This document shows positions 53,626-62,531 of a DNA stretch of 64,000 bases, in pieces. Source of the DNA: Rikenellaceae bacterium (GTDB lineage Bacteria; Bacteroidota; Bacteroidia; Bacteroidales; Rikenellaceae); assembly GCA_015059865.1 (NCBI GenBank), contig SUZP01000005.1, positions 1-64,000 on the forward strand, written 5' to 3'. Below the pieces are notes generated by a model. That model did not search any database and was not told where the DNA came from. It worked only from the letters and a program-made list of their open reading frames with translations. The position numbers and the translations under genes were made by a program. The stretch's first letter is position 1; every line of letters starts with the position of its first letter.

Positions 53626-54834
53626 CTACTCTTCGATATTAAGTTCTTTAATCTTGCGATAAAGTGTGCGCTCCGACATAAACAACTCAACAGCTGCGGC
53701 ACGACGACTACCGCCATTGCGACGCAGAGCCTTAATTATCTGTTCGCGTTGCATATCTGCCTTGGTCAATTCGCGTGGCATATCCTCCACCACCTCGCTC
53801 TCGGCATACTCCTCCTCGACTACGGGGGCAGAGTGCGGCAATAGCGCCACTACCTCCTTCTTTTCAGCGGGCGCAGGCGCAGTGGTGCGATACGACGAAT
53901 ATCCACTATGCAGGTCTGCCATCATTCGTTTCAAGTCGTTGATGTCGCTACGCATATCGAACAATATCTTATAAAGCAGCTCTCGCTCGGAGTTCATATC
54001 CTCCATCTTCGCCGACTGCATAACACTTGGCGAAGCCGCCGAGGACTCATCCAAGAGGTACTTGGCGAGTATCTGCGGCGTAATATCGCGCGACTCCTCG
54101 ATAGCCGAAATCTGCTCTGCCACATTTTTCAGTTGGCGAATATTGCCACGCCAATAGTAGTTTTCGAGCATTGTGCGAGCCTCCTCGTTCAGCGCAATAG
54201 CCGGCATCTTATACTGCACAGCCACATCTGCTGCAAAGCGACGGAAGAGAAGGTGGATATCCTCTGGTCGCTCGCGCAACGCCGGCACGACAATCGGCAC
54301 AGTATTGAGTCGATAGTACAAATCCTCGCGGAAACGGCCATCGGCGATGGCCTTCATCAGGTTGGAGTTGGTCGCAGCCACCACACGAACATTGGTCTTC
54401 TGCACCTTTGCAGAGCCTACACGCATAAACTCACCCGTCTGCAACACGCGCAACAAACGCACCTGCGTAGCAAGCGGCAGTTCGCCCACCTCATCGAGAA
54501 ATATTGTTCCGCCATCTGCCTCCTCGAAGTAGCCCTTACGCGCCTCGATAGCACCCGTAAAAGCACCCTTCTCGTGTCCGAACAACTCCGAGTCGATAGT
54601 GCCTTCGGGTATTGCTCCGCAGTTTACTGCTACATACTTGTTGTGTTTGCGAGCCGAAAAGGCGTGGATAACCTGCGGAAAAAACTCCTTTCCAACTCCA
54701 CTCTCACCCGTTACGAGCACTGTCAAGTCGGTTGGCGCAACACGCAAAGCAACCTCCAACGCCCTATTCAAAAGCGGGGAGTTGCCTATGATGCCGAAGC
54801 GTTGTTTTACTGAGAGTAATGTGCTATTATCCAT
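53626..54834 (-). CDS. Sigma-54 activator without receiver domain
   Basis: The 402-aa regulator has an AAA+ domain with Walker A GESGVGKE (43-50), GAFTGA (90-95) for sigma-54 contact, Walker B GGTIFLDEVGEL, and a C-terminal Fis-type HTH (about 365-400, GGSRRAAAVELFMSERTLYRKI). There is no receiver, PAS or GAF domain; the start is almost at the AAA+ domain. It lies eight nt after the HU-like gene, directly before lptE. Its signal and targets are unknown. Confidence 0.92.
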   Translation of the reverse strand: MDNSTLLSVKQRFGIIGNSPLLNRALEVALRVAPTDLTVLVTGESGVGKEFFPQVIHAFSARKHNKYVAVNCGAIPEGTIDSELFGHEKGAFTGAIEARKGYFEEADGGTIFLDEVGELPLATQVRLLRVLQTGEFMRVGSAKVQKTNVRVVAATNSNLMKAIADGRFREDLYYRLNTVPIVVPALRERPEDIHLLFRRFAADVAVQYKMPAIALNEEARTMLENYYWRGNIRQLKNVAEQISAIEESRDITPQILAKYLLDESSAASPSVMQSAKMEDMNSERELLYKILFDMRSDINDLKRMMADLHSGYSSYRTTAPAPAEKKEVVALLPHSAPVVEEEYAESEVVEDMPRELTKADMQREQIIKALRRNGGSRRAAAVELFMSERTLYRKIKELNIEE

Positions 54835-54842
54835 TATATATT

Positions 54843-55610
54843 CTATTCATTTACAATCTGTTCGGGAGTTATGCGCAGTGCATCCATCGCCGCATCATCA
54901 TCCTCGATACCGAGATTTGCGACATACCAGCCATAGCCTATGCCCGCCAACGCAGCCAGCAGAATAATCACCGCCACAACCATCACAAAATCGACCTTCT
55001 TGCGCGGTTTGACTGGTTTTCTATGTGCAGGCGCAGAGGCGTTAGAGGTGTTAGAGGCGTTAGAGGCGTTAGAGGCGTTAGAGGTAATTTCGCATTCTGC
55101 ATTTTGCTTTTCACATTCTGCATTTTGCATTAACCCCTCTTTCGAGGGCTTTTCCTCCTCGCGGCCCGGCATAGTGTGCAAGCACCCTCTGCCCTCGCTC
55201 CGCAGCGTCGGTTCTGCATTTCTCTCGTCTCTCGTCTCTCGTCTCTCGTCTTGCTTTGGAATATACGGTGTCTGCTTTGGCAGTTCAACCTGCTCAACGG
55301 GTGGATAGAGTCGCAGCACCTTTGTCGAAGGCTCGATGCGCAGTGTTCCCACCTCGCCCAAGCGGCAGTAGCCATACTGCTCCAACTCGTGACGCACCTC
55401 AAATATGAAGCGGTCTATTGACACCGCAGCCTCCATCTCGCTAAGTCCTTTGGCGCGGAGTAGTGATGCAAGAACGCCATCATCGGTATTCAGCAAATCA
55501 GAGAATAGTCGTTCGCCCGTCTCCTTCACTACAAAAGCTCCGAAGGCAGGCACAACCAATCTGCGATTACTACGCAGATGCTCTGCTATAACCTCAATAA
55601 CGATACTCAT
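54843..55610 (-). CDS. HU-like domain membrane protein with repeat-built linker
   Basis: The 255-aa protein has an N-terminal HU/CCDC81-like domain (about 1-100, with VVPAFGAFVVKE), a linker (119-196), one membrane segment (207-229) and a short periplasmic end. The linker reads as translated repeats: RRETRDER from GACGAGA words, MQNAECEKQNAECE from GCATT words and (SNA)n from TTAGAGGCG words. The domain is seen in Bacteroidetes proteins linked to cell-surface functions. It starts the envelope operon or follows the MazG-like gene by 30 nt. Confidence 0.8.
   Translation of the reverse strand: MSIVIEVIAEHLRSNRRLVVPAFGAFVVKETGERLFSDLLNTDDGVLASLLRAKGLSEMEAAVSIDRFIFEVRHELEQYGYCRLGEVGTLRIEPSTKVLRLYPPVEQVELPKQTPYIPKQDERRETRDERNAEPTLRSEGRGCLHTMPGREEEKPSKEGLMQNAECEKQNAECEITSNASNASNASNTSNASAPAHRKPVKPRKKVDFVMVVAVIILLAALAGIGYGWYVANLGIEDDDAAMDALRITPEQIVNE
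55036..55088. repeat. TTAGAGGCG repeat inside HU-like gene
   Basis: Five to six copies of a nine-base unit in frame encode Ser-Asn-Ala repeats. The same word is intergenic at 34407. Confidence 0.88.
55221..55251. repeat. TCTCGTC repeat inside HU-like gene
   Basis: Four copies of the heptamer TCTCGTC; related to the repeat within ftsK. Confidence 0.88.
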
Positions 55611-55640
55611 ACACTGAGAAAAACGGCTATAATAACCCTT

Positions 55641-56042
55641 TTATTGTCTACTCTTTGCCTCGATTACCGAGTCGATATAGGCCTTAATCTTTGGTGCAGG
55701 GTCCTCCCAACCCTCAGGCTTGATAACCTTGTTATCCTTTGGATTGTAGTGGGGTTTTCCGTCTGGCCACAACTTCGCCATATTGGCCTTCTGCACGATA
55801 TCGAACAACTCGTCAGCCTCCAAGCCCATCTCGACCATTGTGCCGAGAGCAAAGTACATAAGGTCAATCATTGCATCGGCCTGCTCGTAGATATCCTCAG
55901 CAATAAGGAACTCGGCAACCTCCTCATTCATCCACTTAGCACGCGACAGAGCGCGTTTTTTTGCAATCATCACAGGCTTCTCTGCTACGGGATGTCCAAA
56001 CTTCTCGTGAAATTCACGAACATCATTCCACTCTTTCTTCAT
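55641..56042 (-). CDS. MazG-like nucleotide pyrophosphohydrolase
   Basis: The 133-aa all-alpha protein shows the MazG/HisE-type metal motif NEEVAEF followed by EQADAMIDLMYFALG (about 39-67) and a basic-Pro tail (NMAKLWPDGKP). It resembles DR2231-like or phosphoribosyl-ATP-pyrophosphohydrolase-like proteins; a role in removing dUTP or non-canonical NTPs is inferred. It has a consensus promoter that overlaps the divergent one of the GH36 gene. Confidence 0.82.
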   Translation of the reverse strand: MKKEWNDVREFHEKFGHPVAEKPVMIAKKRALSRAKWMNEEVAEFLIAEDIYEQADAMIDLMYFALGTMVEMGLEADELFDIVQKANMAKLWPDGKPHYNPKDNKVIKPEGWEDPAPKIKAYIDSVIEAKSRQ

Positions 56043-56087
56043 ATCCTTTATAATTTTACATTATCAAATTCTACTCAATCCAAGTTG

Positions 56088-56118
56088 CAAAGATAATAAA
56101 TTTATTGCCAATTATCAA
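56088..56118 (-). promoter_or_regulatory. Promoter, MazG-like and envelope operon
   Basis: On the minus strand TTG, 20 nt and TATCTTTG. It overlaps the divergent promoter by 14 bp. Confidence 0.75.
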
Positions 56119-56135
56119 TTGTTTTATTATCTTTG
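56105..56135 (+). promoter_or_regulatory. Promoter, GH36 alpha-galactosidase
   Basis: TTG, 20 nt and TATCTTTG, 32 nt before the ATG. Confidence 0.78.
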
Positions 56136-56167
56136 CGGAGATTAAAATAAACTAACTCTTTTTTGAT

Positions 56168-58399
56168 ATGAAAAAAACACTGTTAATTTTCACTATTCTT
56201 CTGCTTGCTATATCTGCACAAGCGAAGAATTACACACTTTCAACACCTAATTCGATGCTTGTCTTGTCGGCTAACGAGGGCAAGTCGGTCTATTTCCGCT
56301 ACTATGGTTCGCATGCCACCATTAAGGAGTTGGCTGCGGCAGGAAGATTGATGTACTACAACGCCTACCCTGCATTTGGTACACATTGTCATACACCATA
56401 CGCATCGCTCGTAAAGCAGCACGATGGCGACAATGCAATGAATCTCCTTGTCGAGAAGGTTGAGGAGAGCGAGAGCAACGGCATCAAGAAGCTCTCTTTC
56501 TTCTTGCGCGACCAAGCGCACCCTACTTTGCTCGTCAAGTTAAACTACTCGGCATACTCCGATTGCGATATCGTGAAGATGAACACCGAGTATATTAACG
56601 AGGGCAAAAAGCCCGTAGTTTTGCAGAAGTATATGTCGGCACTGCTCCCTATTCAGTCCGACAACTGCGTACTTCTCCACCTCGAAGGCTGCCACGGCAA
56701 CGAGTGCAATGAGCGTGTCATACCTTTGACCGAGGGTGTCCGCACCATCTCTACACAGTCAGGTTCGCGCCCTGCTCTCTATCAGAACGCATCATTTATG
56801 CTCGGCTTGGCAGGTCGTCTTGACGAGAGCAACTGCCCTGTCATTGCCGCTACACTCCCTTGGATGGGTAACTTCCTATTCGAGTTCCACAACACACAGC
56901 TTGCTGGCGTAGAGACTCTCTTTATGGGCGGTATAAACCCTGCTGCAAGCGACTACACCTTGGCTGGTAAAAAGTCGCTCGCAACTCCTGAGATGGTATT
57001 CACCTTCACCAACAATGGTAAGGGCGAGGCTACCCGCAACCTTCACCGTTGGGCGCGCAAGCACCAAATCCTCGATGGCACCAAGGAGCGCGAGATTTTG
57101 CTCAACTCGTGGGAGGGTGTGCACTTCGATATCAACGAGAAGAATATGAACAGTATGTGCGAGGATATCGCAAAGCTCGGAGGCGAGTTGTTCGTAATGG
57201 ATGATGGTTGGTTTGGTCCTAAGTACCCACGCAACAACAGCAAGACCTCGTTGGGCGATTGGGGCGTAGCAACATCGAAGTTGCCTAACGGCATTCAACC
57301 ACTTATCGACAATGCACACAAGAACGGCATTAAGTTTGGTATTTGGATTGAGCCAGAGATGGTAAACTCCAAGAGCGAGCTCTACGAGAAGCACCCTGAT
57401 TGGGTATTGCGCCATCCCGATTTCGAGCCTACAAATGGCCGTGGTGGCACACAGCTTTTGCTCGACCTTACCAATCCAAAGGTTCAAGATTTCGTATTCG
57501 GTGTAGTGGATGATTTGCTCACCAAGTACCCTGAGATATACTACATCAAGTGGGATAACAATATGGATATGCTCAACGCGCAGTCGTTGTACCTTCCAAA
57601 GGCATTGCAGTCGAACTTGGCGGTAGAATTTACCCTCTCGCTCGAAAAGATTTTGGAGCGCATTCGTGCTAAGTATCCAAAGGTAGTTATACAGCTCTGC
57701 TCTTCGGGTGGTGGTCGTCTTAACTACGGATATATGCCATATTTCCAAGAGGTATGGACCAGCGACCAAACCGATGCTTACCACCGTGTGGTTATGCAGT
57801 GGGGAGCGTTGAACTTCTATCCATCAAACATCTTGGGCGCTCACATCGGCTCGGCATACAGCAAATATACGCAGCGTCATATCCCTATCAAGTTCCGCGC
57901 AGATGTAGCTTCGATGTGCCGCCTTGGTATGGAGATGGTACCGGCGAAATTGACCGATGGCGAGCGCGAGTATGTGAAGCGCGCTTTTGCCGAGTACAAG
58001 AAGATTAGACCTGTGGTACAGCAGGGCGACCTCTACCGCTTGGTTTCGCCACACGAGGCGACCAAGAACTTCGCTTCGTTGATGTATGTAAGCGAGGCTA
58101 AGGATAGAGCCGTACTCTTTGCTTACCACTTCTATGTTTGGCGCCGTGAGAGCAAAATCATCATTCGCCCTCAGGGCTTGAAGGCTGATGCATTCTATCG
58201 CATCCGTGAGGTTGCACCAGAGGTGGAGGGCAAGCCTGCTCGCATCAATGGCAAGGTTATCAGCGGTCGTGTACTTATGCAGGAGGGTATCGTACTTCCA
58301 GAGCTTACAAAGACTCAGAATTCGACCAAGCCTATCAGCGATGTACGCCCTGTAAACGACTATCGCAGTATGATTCTCGAATTTACGGAGGTAAAGTAG
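56168..58399 (+). CDS. GH36 alpha-galactosidase, exported
   Basis: The 743-aa protein has a signal peptide (1-19), an N-terminal beta-sandwich and a TIM barrel with MDDGWFG (344-350), GIWIEPEMV, the nucleophile motif YIKWDNN (Asp463), CSSGGGR and the acid/base motif SDQTDA (532-537). It removes alpha-galactose from raffinose-type sugars or host glycans. An exported GH36 fits periplasmic digestion. engB follows after 13 nt, a mix of metabolic and essential genes in one unit. Confidence 0.93.
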   Translation: MKKTLLIFTILLLAISAQAKNYTLSTPNSMLVLSANEGKSVYFRYYGSHATIKELAAAGRLMYYNAYPAFGTHCHTPYASLVKQHDGDNAMNLLVEKVEESESNGIKKLSFFLRDQAHPTLLVKLNYSAYSDCDIVKMNTEYINEGKKPVVLQKYMSALLPIQSDNCVLLHLEGCHGNECNERVIPLTEGVRTISTQSGSRPALYQNASFMLGLAGRLDESNCPVIAATLPWMGNFLFEFHNTQLAGVETLFMGGINPAASDYTLAGKKSLATPEMVFTFTNNGKGEATRNLHRWARKHQILDGTKEREILLNSWEGVHFDINEKNMNSMCEDIAKLGGELFVMDDGWFGPKYPRNNSKTSLGDWGVATSKLPNGIQPLIDNAHKNGIKFGIWIEPEMVNSKSELYEKHPDWVLRHPDFEPTNGRGGTQLLLDLTNPKVQDFVFGVVDDLLTKYPEIYYIKWDNNMDMLNAQSLYLPKALQSNLAVEFTLSLEKILERIRAKYPKVVIQLCSSGGGRLNYGYMPYFQEVWTSDQTDAYHRVVMQWGALNFYPSNILGAHIGSAYSKYTQRHIPIKFRADVASMCRLGMEMVPAKLTDGEREYVKRAFAEYKKIRPVVQQGDLYRLVSPHEATKNFASLMYVSEAKDRAVLFAYHFYVWRRESKIIIRPQGLKADAFYRIREVAPEVEGKPARINGKVISGRVLMQEGIVLPELTKTQNSTKPISDVRPVNDYRSMILEFTEVK

Positions 58400-58412
58400 T
58401 CCAATCGCCTAT

Positions 58413-59012
58413 ATGATTACGAAAGCAGAGTTCAAATGCTCCTCGGAGCGCATCTCGCAGGTGCCGAAGGATTCGTTGAAGGATATCGCCTTCATCGGTC
58501 GAAGCAATGTTGGTAAGTCATCGCTTATCAATATGCTGACGCGCCACAAGGGACTTGCAAAGGTCTCGGCGACACCCGGAAAGACAAAGTTGATAAATCA
58601 CTTCCTCATAAACAAGGAGTGGTACTTGGTCGATTTGCCGGGTTATGGCTACGCCCGCACCTCGAAAAAGGAGCGCGGAGCCTTTGCAAAGATTATTTTG
58701 GACTATGTTTTCAAGTGCGAGAAGATGCACTATCTCTTCGTATTGGTAGACTCTCGCTTGGAGCCTCAGAAGATAGATTTGGAATTTATAGAGATGTTGG
58801 GCGAGGGAGGTATCCCCTTCGCCCTCATCTTCACCAAGTGCGACAAGCAGTCCGCCACACAGACGCAACGCGCTGTTACGGCCTACAAAAAGCGACTCGC
58901 GGAGCAGTGGGAGGAGTTACCTCCAATGTTACTCTCGTCGAGCGAAAACGGACAAGGCCGCGAGGAGATATTAACTTTTGTTAATAAAATATTGCAAGAA
59001 AGCAGTGAATAA
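58413..59012 (+). CDS. engB: Ribosome biogenesis GTPase EngB/YsxC
   Basis: The 199-aa GTPase has G1 GRSNVGKSS (29-37), G3 DLPGYGYA and G4 TKCDK. It takes part in large-subunit assembly. It lies just after the alpha-galactosidase and 159 nt before prs. Confidence 0.95.
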   Translation: MITKAEFKCSSERISQVPKDSLKDIAFIGRSNVGKSSLINMLTRHKGLAKVSATPGKTKLINHFLINKEWYLVDLPGYGYARTSKKERGAFAKIILDYVFKCEKMHYLFVLVDSRLEPQKIDLEFIEMLGEGGIPFALIFTKCDKQSATQTQRAVTAYKKRLAEQWEELPPMLLSSSENGQGREEILTFVNKILQESSE

Positions 59013-59025
59013 GCGCAAAAAGTAT

Positions 59026-59033
59026 TACATTTG
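59026..59033 (+). promoter_or_regulatory. Promoter -7 box, prs
   Basis: TACATTTG lies 138 nt before prs; no matching upstream element at 19-20 nt. Confidence 0.5.
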
Positions 59034-59040
59034 TGCTGTA

Positions 59041-59130
59041 ATCAATTGATAATTGACAATTGACAATTGACAATTAAAGGTAATTTCTCAATTCTCAATT
59101 CTCAATTCTTAATTCTTAATTTTTAATTTT
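59041..59130. repeat. Heptamer repeat tract in prs leader
   Basis: AATTGAC copies followed by TCTCAAT/TCTTAAT copies, 7-bp period, inside the likely prs leader. Confidence 0.85.
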
Positions 59131-59171
59131 CGGTTGAGAGCTAAATTGACACTTACTTAAATAAAAATAGT

Positions 59172-60116
59172 ATGGCTATCCACAAAATCAAATTCTTCAC
59201 AGGTCGCGCATCGCGCTACTTGGCAGAAAAAATTGTCGCTGCCTACGGCACCACTCTCGGAGAGTGCGAGGTTGTAGAGTTCAGTGACGGCGAATTTCAA
59301 CCGCACTTCATCGAGTCTATTCGTGGCTGTACGGTGTTTATCATCCAATCAACATTCCCTAAGTCGGACAATCTGATGGAGCTGTTGATGATGATTGACG
59401 CTGCAAAGCGTGCATCGGCTTACAAGGTTGTAGCGGTAATCCCTTACTTCGGCTGGGCTCGTCAGGACCGCAAGGACCGCCCACGCGTACCTATCACCTC
59501 CGCACTCGTGGCTAATATGCTCACAGTGGCTGGTGCTGACCGCGTGATGACGCTCGACCTGCACGCCGACCAGATTCAGGGCTTCTTCGATGTTCCTGTT
59601 GATGCTCTCTACGCAAGCGGCATCTTCGTTCCTTACATCAAGAAACTCGGTATCGAAGACCTCTCAATCGCTTCGCCTGATATGGGTGGTGCTAAACGCG
59701 CCAGCACATACGCGAAGTTGCTCGAAACTCCTATCATCATCTCGCACAAGGAGCGCGCAAAGGCTAATGTCGTTGGCTCGATGACCGCCATTGGCGATGT
59801 TGAAGGTCGCAACATCCTTATCGTTGATGATATGATTGACACAGCAGGTACTATCTGTATGGCTGCAAATATGTTGATGGAGCGTGGCGCAAAGAGTGTG
59901 CGTGCAGCAATTACCCACCCTCTATTGTCGGGTAAGGCATACGAGCGCATCAACGAGAGCGCATTGCAGGAGGTTATCGTAACCGACACCATTCCTCTCA
60001 ACCCTGAGAAGGATTTACACAAATTTACCGTGCTTTCGTGCGCTGACATCATTGCTGAGTGCATCGAGCGCGTACACAACTATCAGTCTATCTCTCCACT
60101 CTTCTACAAGTCGTAG
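59172..60116 (+). CDS. prs: Ribose-phosphate pyrophosphokinase
   Basis: The 314-aa enzyme makes PRPP from ribose 5-phosphate and ATP. FSDGEFQPHF, DLHADQIQGFF and the PRPP-binding motif ILIVDDMIDTAGT are all present. Length is normal. It ends before a strong bidirectional terminator. Confidence 0.97.
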   Translation: MAIHKIKFFTGRASRYLAEKIVAAYGTTLGECEVVEFSDGEFQPHFIESIRGCTVFIIQSTFPKSDNLMELLMMIDAAKRASAYKVVAVIPYFGWARQDRKDRPRVPITSALVANMLTVAGADRVMTLDLHADQIQGFFDVPVDALYASGIFVPYIKKLGIEDLSIASPDMGGAKRASTYAKLLETPIIISHKERAKANVVGSMTAIGDVEGRNILIVDDMIDTAGTICMAANMLMERGAKSVRAAITHPLLSGKAYERINESALQEVIVTDTIPLNPEKDLHKFTVLSCADIIAECIERVHNYQSISPLFYKS

Positions 60117-60130
60117 AGGTTGCTAAATAT

Positions 60131-60182
60131 AAAATAGTAAGTGGCTGTCTCAATTTTGGATTGGACAGCCACTTACTATTTT
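60131..60182. terminator. Bidirectional terminator, prs and OM protein gene
   Basis: A perfect 19-bp stem (AAAATAGTAAGTGGCTGTC and its complement) with A/T ends serves two convergent genes. Confidence 0.92.
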
Positions 60183-60195
60183 GTTGTGCCGAGAG

Positions 60196-61437
60196 CTAAA
60201 ACGCCTCATTGAATGAAAACACTGCGCCGTGGATAAGTTTGCCTCGATGGTCGCGACCTCCAAAGCCATAGTCAAGGCGAATAGTGGCTCCGCGTCTCAA
60301 CGCATAGCGCAGGCCGACACCATAGCTCGGTAGCGTTTCGTGCCAATCGAACTCGCCAAACGAGGAGAATATATTTCCTGCTCCACCCCACGCCACAGCA
60401 CCAAAGCCTTTATATATCTTTTGGCGCAACTCTGCCTGCAAGGTTATGGCGCATAGGTCATTAAATCGACCTGCGTAGTAGCCACGCATAGCCTGCGTGC
60501 CACCTATTGTGGCGTTGTACACCCAAGGTGTGCCTTTACTATTCCACTCGCCTCGCAGGTCGAATGCCAGCACCGCACCACGCCACAAGCGTTGGTAGTA
60601 GTCAGCAACAAGATTTGCACTCCACAATGTTGCACCAATATTATTCATTCCCTTCGGGCGCACCTTGCCCTGCACCGCAATATATACTCCACGCTGAGGA
60701 TTTGCAATCGCATCGCGCGTATCAAACTCGACATAGAGCGAAATGCCCGTAGCGTTATATTTCACGCGCTCGCCATCAAGACGCGCTAAGAGCTCCGTCT
60801 CCGAGGCGTAGCGTTTACCACCAAAGCGACCGAAATGGTAGTTGTAGTCGGCACCAACGCCCACAAACAACCCCTTCGCTACCCTTTGCAGAAATCGAGC
60901 ATCAACGATAGTGCGCGAAGCGAGATATCTGAGCGATGAGTTCGACACCGCGGCATCGTAGCCCACGCCCCAAAAGTAGGTCGGCTGCGAATAGAATTCA
61001 GCGTTGTATATAATACGCTGATTGTCATTCTTGAAGATATTGCAACCCTTCACGCCAACTCTATAAAAACCTGTAAGCGAAGCAGTGGCATAGACTGAAA
61101 AGTTCGATGCAGGGATATTTCGATTTCTCTTATCGAGGCGATATAACCCCGAAGCCATCACCGCCAAGCCCAACGAAGTTGAGCGCGAGTAGTAGAGCGC
61201 AGGCACAAAGCTCATATCGACCTTACGCTCGAAGCTGCTATCCGTACCACTCTCGATTATGTAGTTCGCGAATTTGCGCCACCCCTCGCCACTACGCCTG
61301 TTTTGCTGCTTTAACTCTATTGGCGTATATCTATATGCAATAGTATCCCTGTTTGTAACAAGGATACTATCATTTTGAGCTACCGCCTCGACACCGAGTA
61401 TAGCAAGTAGCGCGAATATAGCTATACGCTTAAACAT
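60196..61437 (-). CDS. Outer-membrane beta-barrel protein, BamA/TamA-like
   Basis: The 413-aa protein has a signal peptide (about 1-20) and alternating beta strands ending in Phe, as outer-membrane barrels do. The pattern EFDTRDAIANPQRGVYIAV and GGTQAMRGYYAGRF resembles the BamA/TamA surface-antigen domain, without POTRA repeats. A role in export or insertion is possible, not shown. It starts at the ATG just after the redoxin stop codon (no gap beyond the alternative TTG), so the two genes are cotranscribed. Confidence 0.82.
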   Translation of the reverse strand: MFKRIAIFALLAILGVEAVAQNDSILVTNRDTIAYRYTPIELKQQNRRSGEGWRKFANYIIESGTDSSFERKVDMSFVPALYYSRSTSLGLAVMASGLYRLDKRNRNIPASNFSVYATASLTGFYRVGVKGCNIFKNDNQRIIYNAEFYSQPTYFWGVGYDAAVSNSSLRYLASRTIVDARFLQRVAKGLFVGVGADYNYHFGRFGGKRYASETELLARLDGERVKYNATGISLYVEFDTRDAIANPQRGVYIAVQGKVRPKGMNNIGATLWSANLVADYYQRLWRGAVLAFDLRGEWNSKGTPWVYNATIGGTQAMRGYYAGRFNDLCAITLQAELRQKIYKGFGAVAWGGAGNIFSSFGEFDWHETLPSYGVGLRYALRRGATIRLDYGFGGRDHRGKLIHGAVFSFNEAF

Positions 61438-61440
61438 CAA

Positions 61441-61974
61441 TTAATTACGATACTTATCTACCACCTTATAGAAATTCTCTACACCTGCATCGTCGAGGTC
61501 ATCCTTAGCACAATAGACCAATTCGCCCTCCTTCGTCACAATCATAATGACGAACTTGTTGTTGCAGTCGCCCAAGCCCCACGCCTTCTTCAAGAGCTGC
61601 TGGTCGTCATCGAGAATGGTTGCACCATTCTTTGCTGCACGCTTGCGCGCCATATTGCGCACCATATTCTTTGGAAGTCCTGTATCGGGGAAATTCATCA
61701 CACCGAAGCCGCGAATAGCCGGACCTGCTGCACGACCATTCTCCTCCAATGCGTCAGAAAGTTTCTTGTTTGCGCCACCCTTCAAATAGCTATCGGGGTC
61801 TACATAGAAGATAAGAAGATTTTTCTCTCCAAACTGAGGTAGTGTCGTAGGATTGCCATTAATGTCGTTAATTGTCAAATTCTCGACCTTGCGAGGTTGC
61901 GAAAGTTCCTGAGCCTCAACAGCTGATGCTACAAACATTACTGCCAACAATAAAAAGATTTTTTTCATTTTCAT
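61441..61974 (-). CDS. Exported thioredoxin-fold protein lacking CxxC
   Basis: The 177-aa protein has a signal peptide (1-22) and a thioredoxin-like core (NLLIFYVDPDSYLKGGANKK; FVIMIVTKEGELVY) similar to YtfJ-type proteins. There is no CxxC; only two isolated Cys remain (GDCNNK and VYCAKD). It is therefore unlikely to be a normal disulfide reductase. It lies directly upstream of a barrel protein gene and has its own TATATTTG box. Confidence 0.78.
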   Translation of the reverse strand: MKMKKIFLLLAVMFVASAVEAQELSQPRKVENLTINDINGNPTTLPQFGEKNLLIFYVDPDSYLKGGANKKLSDALEENGRAAGPAIRGFGVMNFPDTGLPKNMVRNMARKRAAKNGATILDDDQQLLKKAWGLGDCNNKFVIMIVTKEGELVYCAKDDLDDAGVENFYKVVDKYRN

Positions 61975-61999
61975 ATTAGTTTTTTATTCTTTATCGATG

Positions 62000-62007
62000 C
62001 AAATATA
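62000..62007 (-). promoter_or_regulatory. Promoter -7 box, redoxin-barrel operon
   Basis: TATATTTG on the minus strand, 25 nt before the ATG at 61974. Confidence 0.65.
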
Positions 62008-62026
62008 GAAATTTTTTCTGAATTTA

Positions 62027-62458
62027 TCAGAATTTCACACTTTTGCGTTTGCGGTCGAGATGCGACTCCAATCCATAGCGACCACTGCCCGACAAAACGA
62101 GCGTAATATATATACCTATGTATAATATTTGTCGCTCCACGCCGAGCCATCCAAGCGATGGGTAGATGATGAATATCTCGACAAACATCCCCAGAGCCAT
62201 AATAAACGCCGCAAAGCGAGTGCCATAGCCCAAGATTATCATCGCGGCAAACAACGCCTCCAAGAGTGTAAAGATAACGAAAGTTGCCCAACTACTATCG
62301 AAAAGAAGGGCTGGATAACCCGTCAAAACGAAGTTATAGGTCTGCAACTTATCAATGATATGCAGAGCTATCAACACTCCGACAAAGAGTCTCAGAAAGA
62401 GTATCGCTCGATCGATGAAGCGATATTCGTGCAATATTTCGAGGAGTTGTTTCATCAT
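62027..62458 (-). CDS. DoxX-family membrane protein
   Basis: The 143-aa protein has four hydrophobic segments (about residues 15-35, 50-70, 75-93 and 100-118), with RFIDRAILFLRLFVGVLI at the start and TRFAAFIMALGMF, and a short basic tail. It belongs to the DoxX-like family; substrate unknown. I use the ATG giving MMKQLLEILHEY; the track start nine codons earlier is a TTG. Confidence 0.78.
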   Translation of the reverse strand: MMKQLLEILHEYRFIDRAILFLRLFVGVLIALHIIDKLQTYNFVLTGYPALLFDSSWATFVIFTLLEALFAAMIILGYGTRFAAFIMALGMFVEIFIIYPSLGWLGVERQILYIGIYITLVLSGSGRYGLESHLDRKRKSVKF

Positions 62459-62531
62459 AACAACCCCTATCACGGCAAAAACCAAGCCAAGTAGTAGCGT
62501 AGCGAAATTTTAGGAACGCCTAATCTATACC

